This document shows, one piece after another, positions 1 to 6,969 of a DNA stretch of 8,919 bases. Below the pieces are notes generated by a model, which ran no database searches, had not been told where the DNA came from, and saw only the letters and a program-made list of their open reading frames with translations. This DNA comes from Candidatus Fonsibacter sp. (GTDB lineage Bacteria > Pseudomonadota > Alphaproteobacteria > Pelagibacterales > Pelagibacteraceae). The stretch's first letter is position 1, and each line of letters starts with the position of its first letter. The stretch covers positions 1-8,919 of the forward strand of contig SHWR01000044.1 of assembly GCA_009693745.1 (NCBI GenBank). Direction: 5' to 3'. The position numbers were made by a program, and so were the translations under genes.

Positions 1-455
1 CCAACCTTCCTTATAGAAAAGGTGTTGGAATAATGCTTCTTAATCATGAAACTAAAGTTTTTATTGGAAAAAGGATTGATAGTACAAAGGCATGGCAAAT
101 GCCTCAGGGTGGCGTTGATAATAAAGAAGATTTTGAAAGCGCTGCTAAAAGAGAACTTAAAGAAGAAACAGGAATTATATCAATTGAAATTATAAAAAAA
201 TCAGGGAAAGAGTTTATTTATGATTTACCTAATGAACTGCTTGGAAAAATTTGGAATGGTAAATATAAAGGACAAAAGCAAACCTGGTTTCTTGCAAAAT
301 TTATTGGAGAGTATAGTGAAATCAATATTAAACAAAAAAAAGCAGAATTTTGTGAATGGCGTTGGGCTCAACCTTTGGAACTGCCTAAATTAATAGTACC
401 ATTTAAAAAAAAACTTTATAAAGAAGTTATAGAAGAATTTAAAAAGTATCTCTAA
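1..455 (+). CDS. rppH: RNA 5'-pyrophosphohydrolase (RppH/NudH-type Nudix hydrolase), 5'-truncated by window edge
   Basis: Enzymes of this family remove pyrophosphate from the 5' end of triphosphorylated mRNA, which triggers endonucleolytic decay; some members also cleave diadenosine polyphosphates. Counting from the Met codon at 33, a complete Nudix box G-x5-E-x7-REL-x-EE-x-GI runs from about residue 26 to 48. It is preceded by WQMPQGG (21-27), the signature of the RppH/Ap4A hydrolase subgroup. The C-terminal EFCEWRWAQPLELP segment also fits the family. The Met at 33 is probably not the start: the frame is open to the window edge and encodes NLPYRKGVGI just before it, which matches the N-terminal strand of RppH homologues. 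The true start therefore lies upstream of the window. The gene converges on atpC with overlapping stop codons. All catalytic glutamates of the Nudix box are present, so the protein should be active. The family call is firm; RNA rather than dinucleoside substrate is inferred. Confidence 0.93.
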   Translation, partial: NLPYRKGVGIMLLNHETKVFIGKRIDSTKAWQMPQGGVDNKEDFESAAKRELKEETGIISIEIIKKSGKEFIYDLPNELLGKIWNGKYKGQKQTWFLAKFIGEYSEINIKQKKAEFCEWRWAQPLELPKLIVPFKKKLYKEVIEEFKKYL

Positions 456-844
456 GATTTAATATTGTTTATCTGATCAATAATTTGTGTATTTAAATAA
501 ATTTCTTCATCAGAAATATCTTTTTTGCCTAATTTATTTTCTGCATTCTGTTTTAATTTTATTAATTCTTCACTTTGAAACTCTGAGCTATTAAAAATAT
601 TATCTAATAAAATGCTTAATTTATTATTAGAAAACTCTACCGTTCCACCCGTGGAAAAAAACGTATCTATATTGCTTCCTGTTTTTGCAATAATCTTGCC
701 TGCTTTAAGAAAAGTTATTAAAGAAATATGATCTTTAAATATTTCCATGTCACCTTCGACTCCCGAAATAACAACGCTATCAACTGCTTTTGAATAGGCT
801 ACTTGTTTTGGAGTTATAATTTCAAGATGAATATTATCTGCCAT
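452..844 (-). CDS. atpC: F1F0 ATP synthase epsilon subunit
   Basis: This is the epsilon subunit of the F1 central stalk, which couples rotor to catalytic head and can inhibit ATP hydrolysis. The 130 residues fit the family (about 130-140). An N-terminal beta-sandwich region (about 1-85) contains ISGVEGDMEIFKDHISLITFLKAG (residues 27-50), matching the usual G-x-x-GD-x-x-x-L-x-x-H-x-P-L-x-x-x-L-x-x-G block, although the usual Gly after GDM/GDF is Glu and the usual Pro after His is replaced. A shorter helical C-terminal part (about 88-130) follows. It is the last gene of the F1 operon and starts 5 bases after the atpD stop. There is no Shine-Dalgarno sequence in front of it, so it may depend on translational coupling to atpD. 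Its TAG stop overlaps the TAA of the convergent rppH, leaving no room for a separate terminator. The start ATG gives the expected N-terminus. Confidence 0.95.
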   Translation of the reverse strand: MADNIHLEIITPKQVAYSKAVDSVVISGVEGDMEIFKDHISLITFLKAGKIIAKTGSNIDTFFSTGGTVEFSNNKLSILLDNIFNSSEFQSEELIKLKQNAENKLGKKDISDEEIYLNTQIIDQINNIKS

Positions 845-849
845 TTAAA

Positions 850-2274
850 TTAAGCTGCAGCTTCTTTTGCCATTTTTTCAGCTTTTGCAACAGCTTCCTC
901 TATTGTGCCAACCATATAAAAGGCTGACTCTGGAAGATGATCATACTGACCTTTGCAAATGGCATCAAACCCTTTAATTGTTGATTGTAAATCAACCAAT
1001 TTTCCTGGCGATCCCGTAAACACTTCTGCAACAAAGAAAGGTTGAGACAAAAATCTTTGTATTCTTCTTGCTCTTGAAACAACCAACTTATCTTCTTCTG
1101 ATAGTTCATCCATACCCAAGATTGCGATAATATCTTGTAAAGATTTATAGTTTTGTAAAATCTTTTGAACTTCCCTAGCAACTCTGTAATGTTCTTCTCC
1201 TACAATTCTAGGATCAAGAATTCTTGAAGTTGAGTCTAGAGGATCCACTGCAGGATAAATTCCAAGCTCAGCAATTTGTCTAGATAAAACTGTTGTTGCA
1301 TCCAAGTGCGCAAATGAAGTTGCTGGTGCAGGATCTGTTAAGTCGTCCGCTGGAACGTAAATCGCTTGGACCGAAGTGATTGATCCTTTGCTAGTTGTCG
1401 TAATTCTCTCTTGTAAATTTCCCATGTCTGTTGCTAATGTTGGCTGATATCCAACAGCTGAAGGAATCCGACCAAGCAACGCAGAAACCTCTGAACCTGC
1501 TTGTGTAAATCTAAAAATATTGTCAACGAAAAATAGAACATCTTGTCCTTCTTTATCTCTAAAATATTCAGCTAATGTTAATCCTGATAAAGCGACACGG
1601 AGTCTTGCTCCTGGTGGCTCATTCATTTGTCCATAAACTAAAGCGGCTTTAGATCCTGGACCATCAGTTTTAATAACTCCCGACTCTATCATTTCATGAT
1701 AAAGATCATTTCCTTCTCTTGTTCTTTCTCCAACTCCTGCAAAAACTGAATATCCACCATGTGCTTTTGCGACGTTATTAATTAATTCCATAATAAGAAC
1801 TGTTTTTCCAACACCGGCTCCTCCAAATAAACCAATTTTGCCGCCTCGAGAGTACGGCGCAAGCAAGTCCACAACTTTAATTCCTGTAACTAAAACTTCT
1901 GTTTCAGTCGACTGCTCCACATACGCTGGTGCAGGTCTATGAATTGGCCAATTTTCTTTTGTTTTTAAAGGACCTCTTTGATCAATTGGTTCTCCAATAA
2001 CATTTATAATTCTTCCTAGTGTTTCTGGACCCACAGGAACGGTAATTGCTTTCCCAGTATTAATAACTTTATCCCCTCTTTTTAAACCTTCTGTAGTATC
2101 CATGGCTATTGTTCTAACTGTATTTTCACCAAGATGTTGAGCAACTTCAAGAACAACTCTTAATCCATTATTATCGCACTCAAGTGCAGTTAGGATTTCC
2201 GGTAACTCATTGTCAAACTTTACATCTACAACTGCCCCAATAACCTGAACTATTTTTCCAAATTTATTTTCCAT
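850..2274 (-). CDS. atpD: F1F0 ATP synthase beta subunit (catalytic)
   Basis: This is the catalytic subunit of F1, three copies per enzyme, which binds ADP and phosphate and makes ATP. At 474 residues it is full length. Visible motifs are the P-loop GGAGVGKT (151-158, catalytic Lys157), the GERTREG segment (182-188) with the catalytic glutamate, Walker B DVLFFVD (245-251), SALLGRIPSAVGYQPTL (264-280), ATDMGNLQER (281-290), and the alpha/beta signature PAVDPLDSTS further on. An Ala-rich tail (KEAAA) ends the protein. It is fourth in the operon, 8 bases after atpG. It has the only strong Shine-Dalgarno site in the operon, which overlaps the atpG stop codon; this could help supply more beta than the single-copy gamma, delta and epsilon subunits. 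No key residue is missing. Confidence 0.98.
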   Translation of the reverse strand: MENKFGKIVQVIGAVVDVKFDNELPEILTALECDNNGLRVVLEVAQHLGENTVRTIAMDTTEGLKRGDKVINTGKAITVPVGPETLGRIINVIGEPIDQRGPLKTKENWPIHRPAPAYVEQSTETEVLVTGIKVVDLLAPYSRGGKIGLFGGAGVGKTVLIMELINNVAKAHGGYSVFAGVGERTREGNDLYHEMIESGVIKTDGPGSKAALVYGQMNEPPGARLRVALSGLTLAEYFRDKEGQDVLFFVDNIFRFTQAGSEVSALLGRIPSAVGYQPTLATDMGNLQERITTTSKGSITSVQAIYVPADDLTDPAPATSFAHLDATTVLSRQIAELGIYPAVDPLDSTSRILDPRIVGEEHYRVAREVQKILQNYKSLQDIIAILGMDELSEEDKLVVSRARRIQRFLSQPFFVAEVFTGSPGKLVDLQSTIKGFDAICKGQYDHLPESAFYMVGTIEEAVAKAEKMAKEAAA

Positions 2275-2278
2275 AATT

Positions 2279-2284
2279 TCTCCT
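2279..2284 (-). promoter_or_regulatory. Strong ribosome binding site of atpD (AGGAGA)
   Basis: On the minus strand AGGAGA lies four bases upstream of the atpD ATG and overlaps the TAG stop of atpG. It is a near-consensus Shine-Dalgarno sequence. No comparable site precedes atpH, atpA or atpC, and atpG has only a distant AAAGG. Confidence 0.75.
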
Positions 2285-3164
2285 ATAAAGATTCAGCTCC
2301 AGATATAATTTCAATCAGCTCTTTAGTAATAACGGCTTGTCTTGTTCTATTATAATTAATTGTAAGTTTTCCAATTAATTCACCTGCATTTCTAGTAGCG
2401 TTATCCATAGCTGCCATTCGAGACCCTTGTTCGCTTGCCTGATTTTCTAAAAAAGCAGTGTAAATTTGTGTTGCAATATTTTTTGGCAAAAGATTTTCTA
2501 AAATTTCATTTTCTTCAGGCTCATATTCGTACTGATTATTGCTTTTATTTTCTTGATCTAATTTTTCGTTGATTGAAACAGGAATTAATTGTTGAGCTTG
2601 TGGGATTTGCAAAATAATACTCTTAAATTTATTAAAAAACAAAGTGCAAGTATCAAATTCATTTCTAGTAAATAAATTTAAAATTTTATCTGTAATTTCT
2701 TGTGCTTTAGCAAAAGAAATAACTTTTTCATCTTTTAAACTGATTTTATCAACAATATATTGACTATATTTTCTTCTAAGCTGGTCATTTGCTTTGCTAC
2801 CTACAACTATAATTTTTAATTTTTTATTTTGACCGATGACTTTTTCAAAAAATATTTTTGCTTTTCTGCAAATATTTGTATTAAAACCTCCACATAAACC
2901 TCTGTCAGAACTTAATACAACACACAAATGTGTTTCTTCTTTTTGATTTCCAACTAATAATTTTGGCGCCGAGTCTATGTCATTAACTGAATTTTTTAGA
3001 TTTAATATTATAGAGTTTAGTTTTTCAGAATAAGGTTTAGCGTTTTCTGCATTTTGTTGTGCCTTTCTAAGCTTAGCTGCAGCAACCATTTTCATTGCCT
3101 TGGTTATTTTTTGCGTTGATTTAACGCTAGTAATTCTATTCCTTAAAAATTTTAGACTAGGCAT
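2283..3164 (-). CDS. atpG: F1F0 ATP synthase gamma subunit
   Basis: The gamma subunit is the rotating central shaft of F1. At 293 residues it is close to the usual 285-295. The N-terminal helix begins MPSLKFLRNRITSVKSTQKI and continues into KAMKMVAAAKLRKAQ (22-36), the conserved antiparallel coiled-coil segment. SDRGLCGGFN (86-95) is the hallmark of the Rossmann-like middle domain. The C-terminal helix carries QGSRMAAMDNATRNAGELI and ends with KELIEIISGAESL. A charged, Asn/Glu-rich insertion around residues 200-220 is less conserved. The start ATG overlaps the atpA stop by one base (TAATG on the coding strand), which suggests translational coupling. The only SD-like sequence, AAAGG, is about 12 bases upstream of the ATG, further than usual. 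Confidence 0.97.
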   Translation of the reverse strand: MPSLKFLRNRITSVKSTQKITKAMKMVAAAKLRKAQQNAENAKPYSEKLNSIILNLKNSVNDIDSAPKLLVGNQKEETHLCVVLSSDRGLCGGFNTNICRKAKIFFEKVIGQNKKLKIIVVGSKANDQLRRKYSQYIVDKISLKDEKVISFAKAQEITDKILNLFTRNEFDTCTLFFNKFKSIILQIPQAQQLIPVSINEKLDQENKSNNQYEYEPEENEILENLLPKNIATQIYTAFLENQASEQGSRMAAMDNATRNAGELIGKLTINYNRTRQAVITKELIEIISGAESL

Positions 3165-4699
3165 TATTTTTGAAAACCTTTCTTAAACTCACCTATAAAA
3201 TTTTTTAATTTCTCCTCAATAGCTTCATCCATTTTTCCAGAAGATTTAATATTTGTCAAAATATCTGGAGCTTCTAATTTGATCTTTGCTAAAAGTTTCT
3301 TTTCAAAAGATTTTATTTGGTTAAGTTCAACATTATCTAAAAATCCTCTAACACCTGAAAAAATTGAAACTACCTGTTCTTCTACAGTCAAAGGTGAATA
3401 TTGATCTTGTTTTAATAATTCGGTTAATTTAGAGCCGCGATTTAATAATTTTTGTGTAGCAGGATCTAAATCGGATCCAAACTGTGCAAAGGCCGCCATT
3501 TCTCGATATTGTGCTAATTCAAGTTTAATCGATCCTGAAACTTGTTTCATAGCTTTTATCTGTGCTGCAGATCCAACTCTTGATACGGAAATACCAACGT
3601 TCACAGCTGGTCTAACTCCTTTATAAAATAATTCTGTTTCTAAAAATATTTGTCCGTCAGTAATAGAAATAACGTTTGTTGGTATATAAGCAGAAATATC
3701 GCTTGCTTGTGTTTCAATAATTGGAAGGGCCGTTAAAGAACCTCCACCGTACTTATCATTCAATTTTGCGGCTCTCTCGAGCAATCTACTATGAAGATAG
3801 AATACATCTCCTGGAAAAGCTTCTCGTCCTGGAGGTCTGCGTAAAAGCAATGACATTTGTCTATAAGCAACAGCTTGTTTTGATAAATCATCATAAATAA
3901 TAAGAGCGTGCATTCCATTATCTCTAAAATATTCACCCATTGTACATCCGGTATAAGGAGCTAAAAATTGCAACGGTGCAGGATCAGATGCTGTGGCAGC
4001 AACAACAATTGTATATTCTAATGCTCCAGCCTCCTCTAAAGTTTTTACAATTTGAGCAACACTCGATCTTTTTTGTCCAATCGCAACATAAATGCAGTAA
4101 AGTTTTTTACTTTCATCGTTAGATTTATTTATCTCTTTTTGATTAATAATTGTATCAATAGCAATTGCTGTTTTTCCAGTTTGTCTGTCTCCAATAATTA
4201 ATTCTCTTTGTCCTCTTCCAACTGGAATTAAGCAATCAATAGCTTTTAGTCCAGTTTGCATCGGTTCATTAACTGATTTTCTTGGAATAATTCCAGGGGC
4301 TTTAATTTCAACTCTTTTTCTTTCTGCGTTTTTATCAAGAGGTCCCTTGCCGTCTATCGGGTTTCCCAGTCCATCAACAACTCGACCTAGTAAGGATTTT
4401 CCAACCGCAACGTCAACGATTGATCCTGTTCTTTTTACTATATCACCTTCCTTAATTTTGGAGTCATCTCCAAAAATAACCACTCCCACATTTTCTGTCT
4501 CAAGGTTTAAAGCCATACCTTTTGTGCCTTCAGAGAATTGAACCATCTCTCCAGCCTGAACATTATCTAATCCATATACTCTTGCGATACCATCTCCTAC
4601 TGTCAAAACCTGGCCAACTTCTGAAACCTCTACATCTGTACCGAAGTTTTTAATTTGGTCTTTTAAAATATTAGTAATTTCTGAAGGATTAATTTTCAT
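3164..4699 (-). CDS. atpA: F1F0 ATP synthase alpha subunit
   Basis: This is the alpha subunit of F1, the non-catalytic nucleotide-binding partner of beta that supplies the arginine finger to the catalytic site. At 511 residues it is full length. An N-terminal beta-barrel (about 25-95) contains VGDGIARVYGLDNVQAGE. The P-loop is GDRQTGKT (170-177), Walker B is ALIIYDD (265-271), LLRRPPGREAFPGDVFYLHSRLLERAA starts near 285, and the signature PAVNVGISVSRVGSAAQ (364-380) includes the arginine finger at Arg374. A helical C-terminal domain follows. The gene starts two bases after the atpH stop and overlaps the atpG start by one base. No Shine-Dalgarno sequence is evident, so it is probably translationally coupled to atpH. 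Nothing is missing or truncated. Confidence 0.98.
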   Translation of the reverse strand: MKINPSEITNILKDQIKNFGTDVEVSEVGQVLTVGDGIARVYGLDNVQAGEMVQFSEGTKGMALNLETENVGVVIFGDDSKIKEGDIVKRTGSIVDVAVGKSLLGRVVDGLGNPIDGKGPLDKNAERKRVEIKAPGIIPRKSVNEPMQTGLKAIDCLIPVGRGQRELIIGDRQTGKTAIAIDTIINQKEINKSNDESKKLYCIYVAIGQKRSSVAQIVKTLEEAGALEYTIVVAATASDPAPLQFLAPYTGCTMGEYFRDNGMHALIIYDDLSKQAVAYRQMSLLLRRPPGREAFPGDVFYLHSRLLERAAKLNDKYGGGSLTALPIIETQASDISAYIPTNVISITDGQIFLETELFYKGVRPAVNVGISVSRVGSAAQIKAMKQVSGSIKLELAQYREMAAFAQFGSDLDPATQKLLNRGSKLTELLKQDQYSPLTVEEQVVSIFSGVRGFLDNVELNQIKSFEKKLLAKIKLEAPDILTNIKSSGKMDEAIEEKLKNFIGEFKKGFQK

Positions 4700-4701
4700 T
4701 C

Positions 4702-5232
4702 TTATTTATTTAATAAATTATTTAATCTTGTCTTGGCAGAAGTGTCTATCATTGCACTACCAATTTGTAAAATTGAACCGACTAATAAAGATTCGTCAAC
4801 TGAGAAAGAAATATTAATTTTTTTCTTTAAAATATCATCTAATTTTTTGACTATATCTGCTTTTTCACTATCTGAAATTGCATGAGATAATTTAAGTGTT
4901 GCTAAAATTTCTCCTCTTTGACTTAATAATAGATCAAAAAAATTATTTACTATTTTTTCAACAAAAAAAAATCGTCTATTCTTATTTAAAACTTTTAAAA
5001 ATCTTGAAAATAAATCTGAAAAAGAAAATTGCTTAGTTAAAGCGTCTATAACATTATTAATAACAGCATATTTATGAGTAGGATTTTTAATAAACTTTTT
5101 TAAGTCTACACTTTGAAACAATATTTCTCTTAATTTTAAAAAATCTTTTTCAAGAATATCTAAACTTTTAGACTCAGAAGCAAGTCCATATACTGCTTTA
5201 GCATATCTTTGAGTTTCACTAAAAGTTTTCAT
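4702..5232 (-). CDS. atpH: F1F0 ATP synthase delta subunit
   Basis: The delta subunit joins the top of F1 to the peripheral stalk of F0. At 176 residues it fits the family (about 175-185). The N-terminal helical domain starts with SETQRYAKAVYGLASE (5-20), the usual YA-x-AL(Y)-x-LA-x-E pattern. The C-terminal domain contains VDESLLVGSILQIGSAMIDTSAKTRLNNL (145-173), matching the delta/OSCP signature in which a Gly-rich strand is followed by iD-x-S. This is the most divergent F1 subunit in general, and the identification rests on these two blocks plus its place as first gene of the atpHAGDC order. No Shine-Dalgarno sequence precedes its ATG. It is the first gene after the 93-base non-coding stretch downstream of priA, so an operon promoter probably lies there, although read-through from priA is possible. 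Confidence 0.95.
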   Translation of the reverse strand: MKTFSETQRYAKAVYGLASESKSLDILEKDFLKLREILFQSVDLKKFIKNPTHKYAVINNVIDALTKQFSFSDLFSRFLKVLNKNRRFFFVEKIVNNFFDLLLSQRGEILATLKLSHAISDSEKADIVKKLDDILKKKINISFSVDESLLVGSILQIGSAMIDTSAKTRLNNLLNK

Positions 5233-5267
5233 CGATTTTCTATAGTTAACTTAAAAAGAAAAAAGAT

Positions 5268-5296
5268 TTCGTAACATGCAAGGTTGCACTTATCAA
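5268..5296 (-). promoter_or_regulatory. Weak candidate promoter for the atpHAGDC operon
   Basis: On the minus strand TTGATA (5291-5296) resembles a -35 box (TTGACA, 5 of 6) and is followed after 17 bases by TACGAA (5268-5273), a poor -10 box (3 of 6). A second -10-like element, TATAGA (5239-5244), sits only six bases upstream of the atpH ATG and would give a leaderless message, but it has no -35 partner. This is a low-confidence call, made because a long operon starts here and no better sequence is available. Confidence 0.25.
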
Positions 5297-5304
5297 GTAT
5301 GATA
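5277..5304. repeat. Cluster of overlapping small inverted repeats upstream of atpH
   Basis: Three dyads lie side by side in the priA-atpH gap: TGCAA-GG-TTGCA (5277-5288), ACTT-ATC-AAGT (5288-5298) and TATCA-AAGT-TGATA with arms 5291-5295 and 5300-5304 (the middle arm bases are shared with the preceding dyad). The 2-base centre of the first is too tight for an RNA hairpin, so an operator-like DNA site is more plausible than a stem. No U-run follows directly, so this is not a convincing intrinsic terminator for priA. The remainder of the 93-base gap (5233-5325) is AT-rich with no recognisable element. Confidence 0.4.
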
Positions 5305-5325
5305 TTTTGGAACTTATTAAAAAAA

Positions 5326-6969
5326 TTATTTAAAATTTATTGGATCGACGTCCACAGTTAATGAAATATTTTTATTAATTTTAATAGTTTTTAACCAATT
5401 TTTTAAAAATTTTTGTGGGAATGCTTCTTGAGGATATTTTAATAACAATCTAGAACGATATTTTCCCTTTATAAGCGAAATAGAAGCACTTACGGGGCCA
5501 AGCAATAAAGCATCTTTCATTTTTGGAATTTGATTCTTTAAAATTCTTGCAAACTCATCAACATCAAATCTATTTTTTCCTGAAACAATAAAAGCAATGA
5601 GTTTTGTAAACGGAGGTAAATTAGATTTTTCTCTGAAGGCAATTTCATTTTCATAAAAAGCTAGAATATTATGATCGCATATTGATTTTAATGTTTGGTT
5701 TTCTGGTTCATAAGTTTGGAGATATACTGTTGAATTCTTAACTTCTCTTCCAGCCCTACCACTAAGCTGGTTCATTAATTGGTACGTTTTTTCTGAACTG
5801 CGGATATCATTACCCAAAAAGTTCATATCAGAATTAACAATAACGATACAATTTAACTTTGGAAAATGAAAACCTTTAGAAATCAACTGTGTTCCTACAA
5901 TGATATTAATCTTTCCATTGTGAATATTCTCAAATATTTTTTTTGTGTTATCATCATTATGAATAAAATCACTTGAAAATAATTCAATTTTTTTGTCTGG
6001 AAAAATTTCTTTAACTTCTTCAAATATTTTTTCAACACCTAGACCATAAAAAAAAAATTTGCAATTATTTTCATTTTTACATTTTCTTTCTAAAGAGGCC
6101 TCATGATCACAATAGTGACAAATTAATTTATTTGTTTCTTTGTGATAAATTAGTGAAACTGAACAATGTGGACAATTAAAACGGTACCCACACTTTGAAC
6201 AAATAACAAATGTTGAATATCCTCTTCTATTTAAAAAAAATAATATTTGATTTCCTTTGTCTAAAATACTTTTAAGTTCAGGAATAATCGAAGGTGATAT
6301 AAATTTTGATTTAAGAGGGGAATTTTTTTTTAAATCTACAAATTTAATTTCGGGTAATTGGGCATCTCCATATCTTTTGTCCAGACTAATATAAAAAAAT
6401 TTTTTATTTACTGTATTGTAATAAGTTTCAATCGAAGGTGTTGCTGAAACTAAAATGACTGATATTTTTTTTATAGAAGCCATCAATACAGCCATATCTC
6501 TAGCATTATAAATTATTTGATCTTCTTGCTTGTAAGACTGATCATGTTCCTCATCTATAATAATTAAACCCAATCTTTTAAAAGGAAGAAATAGAGATGA
6601 TCTAGCACCTAAAACCAAATTAATTTTATGACTAGCAATACCATGCCAAATTAATCTTTTATCTTTTTCTGAAATCTCTGAGTGCCACAATGCAGGGTAA
6701 TTTCCAAAATATTCTTTAAATCTTTCTTTGATCTGATTTGTTAATGCAATCTCTGGAAGTAAAACTAAAACCTGATAACCTTTTTCTAAAAAATTTTGTA
6801 TTTTTTTAAAATATATTAATGTTTTTCCCGAACCTGTTATTCCGTGTAGTAGCACTGTTGAAAAGCTGCCAAAAGAAATTTGTTGATCTAAAATTTTAAT
6901 AGCTTTCTTCTGACTTATATCAAAACTAATGCTCTTTTTTAATGAATGTTCTTGAGAGTATTCTTGCTG
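5326..6969 (-). CDS. priA: Primosomal replication-restart helicase PriA, C-terminal helicase part (frameshifted from its N-terminus)
   Basis: PriA is a superfamily 2 3'-5' DNA helicase that reloads the replisome at stalled forks. This frame carries the whole ATPase/helicase body. Numbering from the GTG codon at 6855, it has Walker A GITGSGKT (5-12), HSEISEKDKRLIW (58-70), DEEH (101-104), SATPS (137-141), NRRGYS (209-214), motif V GTQLISKGFHFP (321-332) and motif VI QLSGRAGR (363-370). The end, TVDVDPINF, matches the usual PriA C-terminus. Eight zinc-ligand cysteines are present: 219, 222, 228, 231, 246, 249, 259 and 265. The last pair is spaced C-x5-C instead of the common C-x2-C. Family sequence continues upstream of 6855 (FDISQKKAIKIL, then FGSFSTVLLHG), but the frame has no ATG there, so it cannot be translated correctly without the upstream part. 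It joins the N-terminal frame at the 13-base homopolymer; restoring the frame gives about 656 residues. Confidence 0.93.
   Translation of the reverse strand, partial: QQEYSQEHSLKKSISFDISQKKAIKILDQQISFGSFSTVLLHGITGSGKTLIYFKKIQNFLEKGYQVLVLLPEIALTNQIKERFKEYFGNYPALWHSEISEKDKRLIWHGIASHKINLVLGARSSLFLPFKRLGLIIIDEEHDQSYKQEDQIIYNARDMAVLMASIKKISVILVSATPSIETYYNTVNKKFFYISLDKRYGDAQLPEIKFVDLKKNSPLKSKFISPSIIPELKSILDKGNQILFFLNRRGYSTFVICSKCGYRFNCPHCSVSLIYHKETNKLICHYCDHEASLERKCKNENNCKFFFYGLGVEKIFEEVKEIFPDKKIELFSSDFIHNDDNTKKIFENIHNGKINIIVGTQLISKGFHFPKLNCIVIVNSDMNFLGNDIRSSEKTYQLMNQLSGRAGREVKNSTVYLQTYEPENQTLKSICDHNILAFYENEIAFREKSNLPPFTKLIAFIVSGKNRFDVDEFARILKNQIPKMKDALLLGPVSASISLIKGKYRSRLLLKYPQEAFPQKFLKNWLKTIKINKNISLTVDVDPINFK

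Noticed and set aside
900..1181. A 93-residue minus-strand open frame inside atpD
   Set aside because: It lies in another frame of the highly conserved beta-subunit gene, has no recognisable motif or ribosome binding site, and its length is expected by chance opposite or beside an AT-rich gene.
3940..4541. Two plus-strand open frames (60 and 64 residues) antisense to atpA
   Set aside because: Both are shadows of atpA with no start signals or domain features; the sense frame is a full-length conserved protein.
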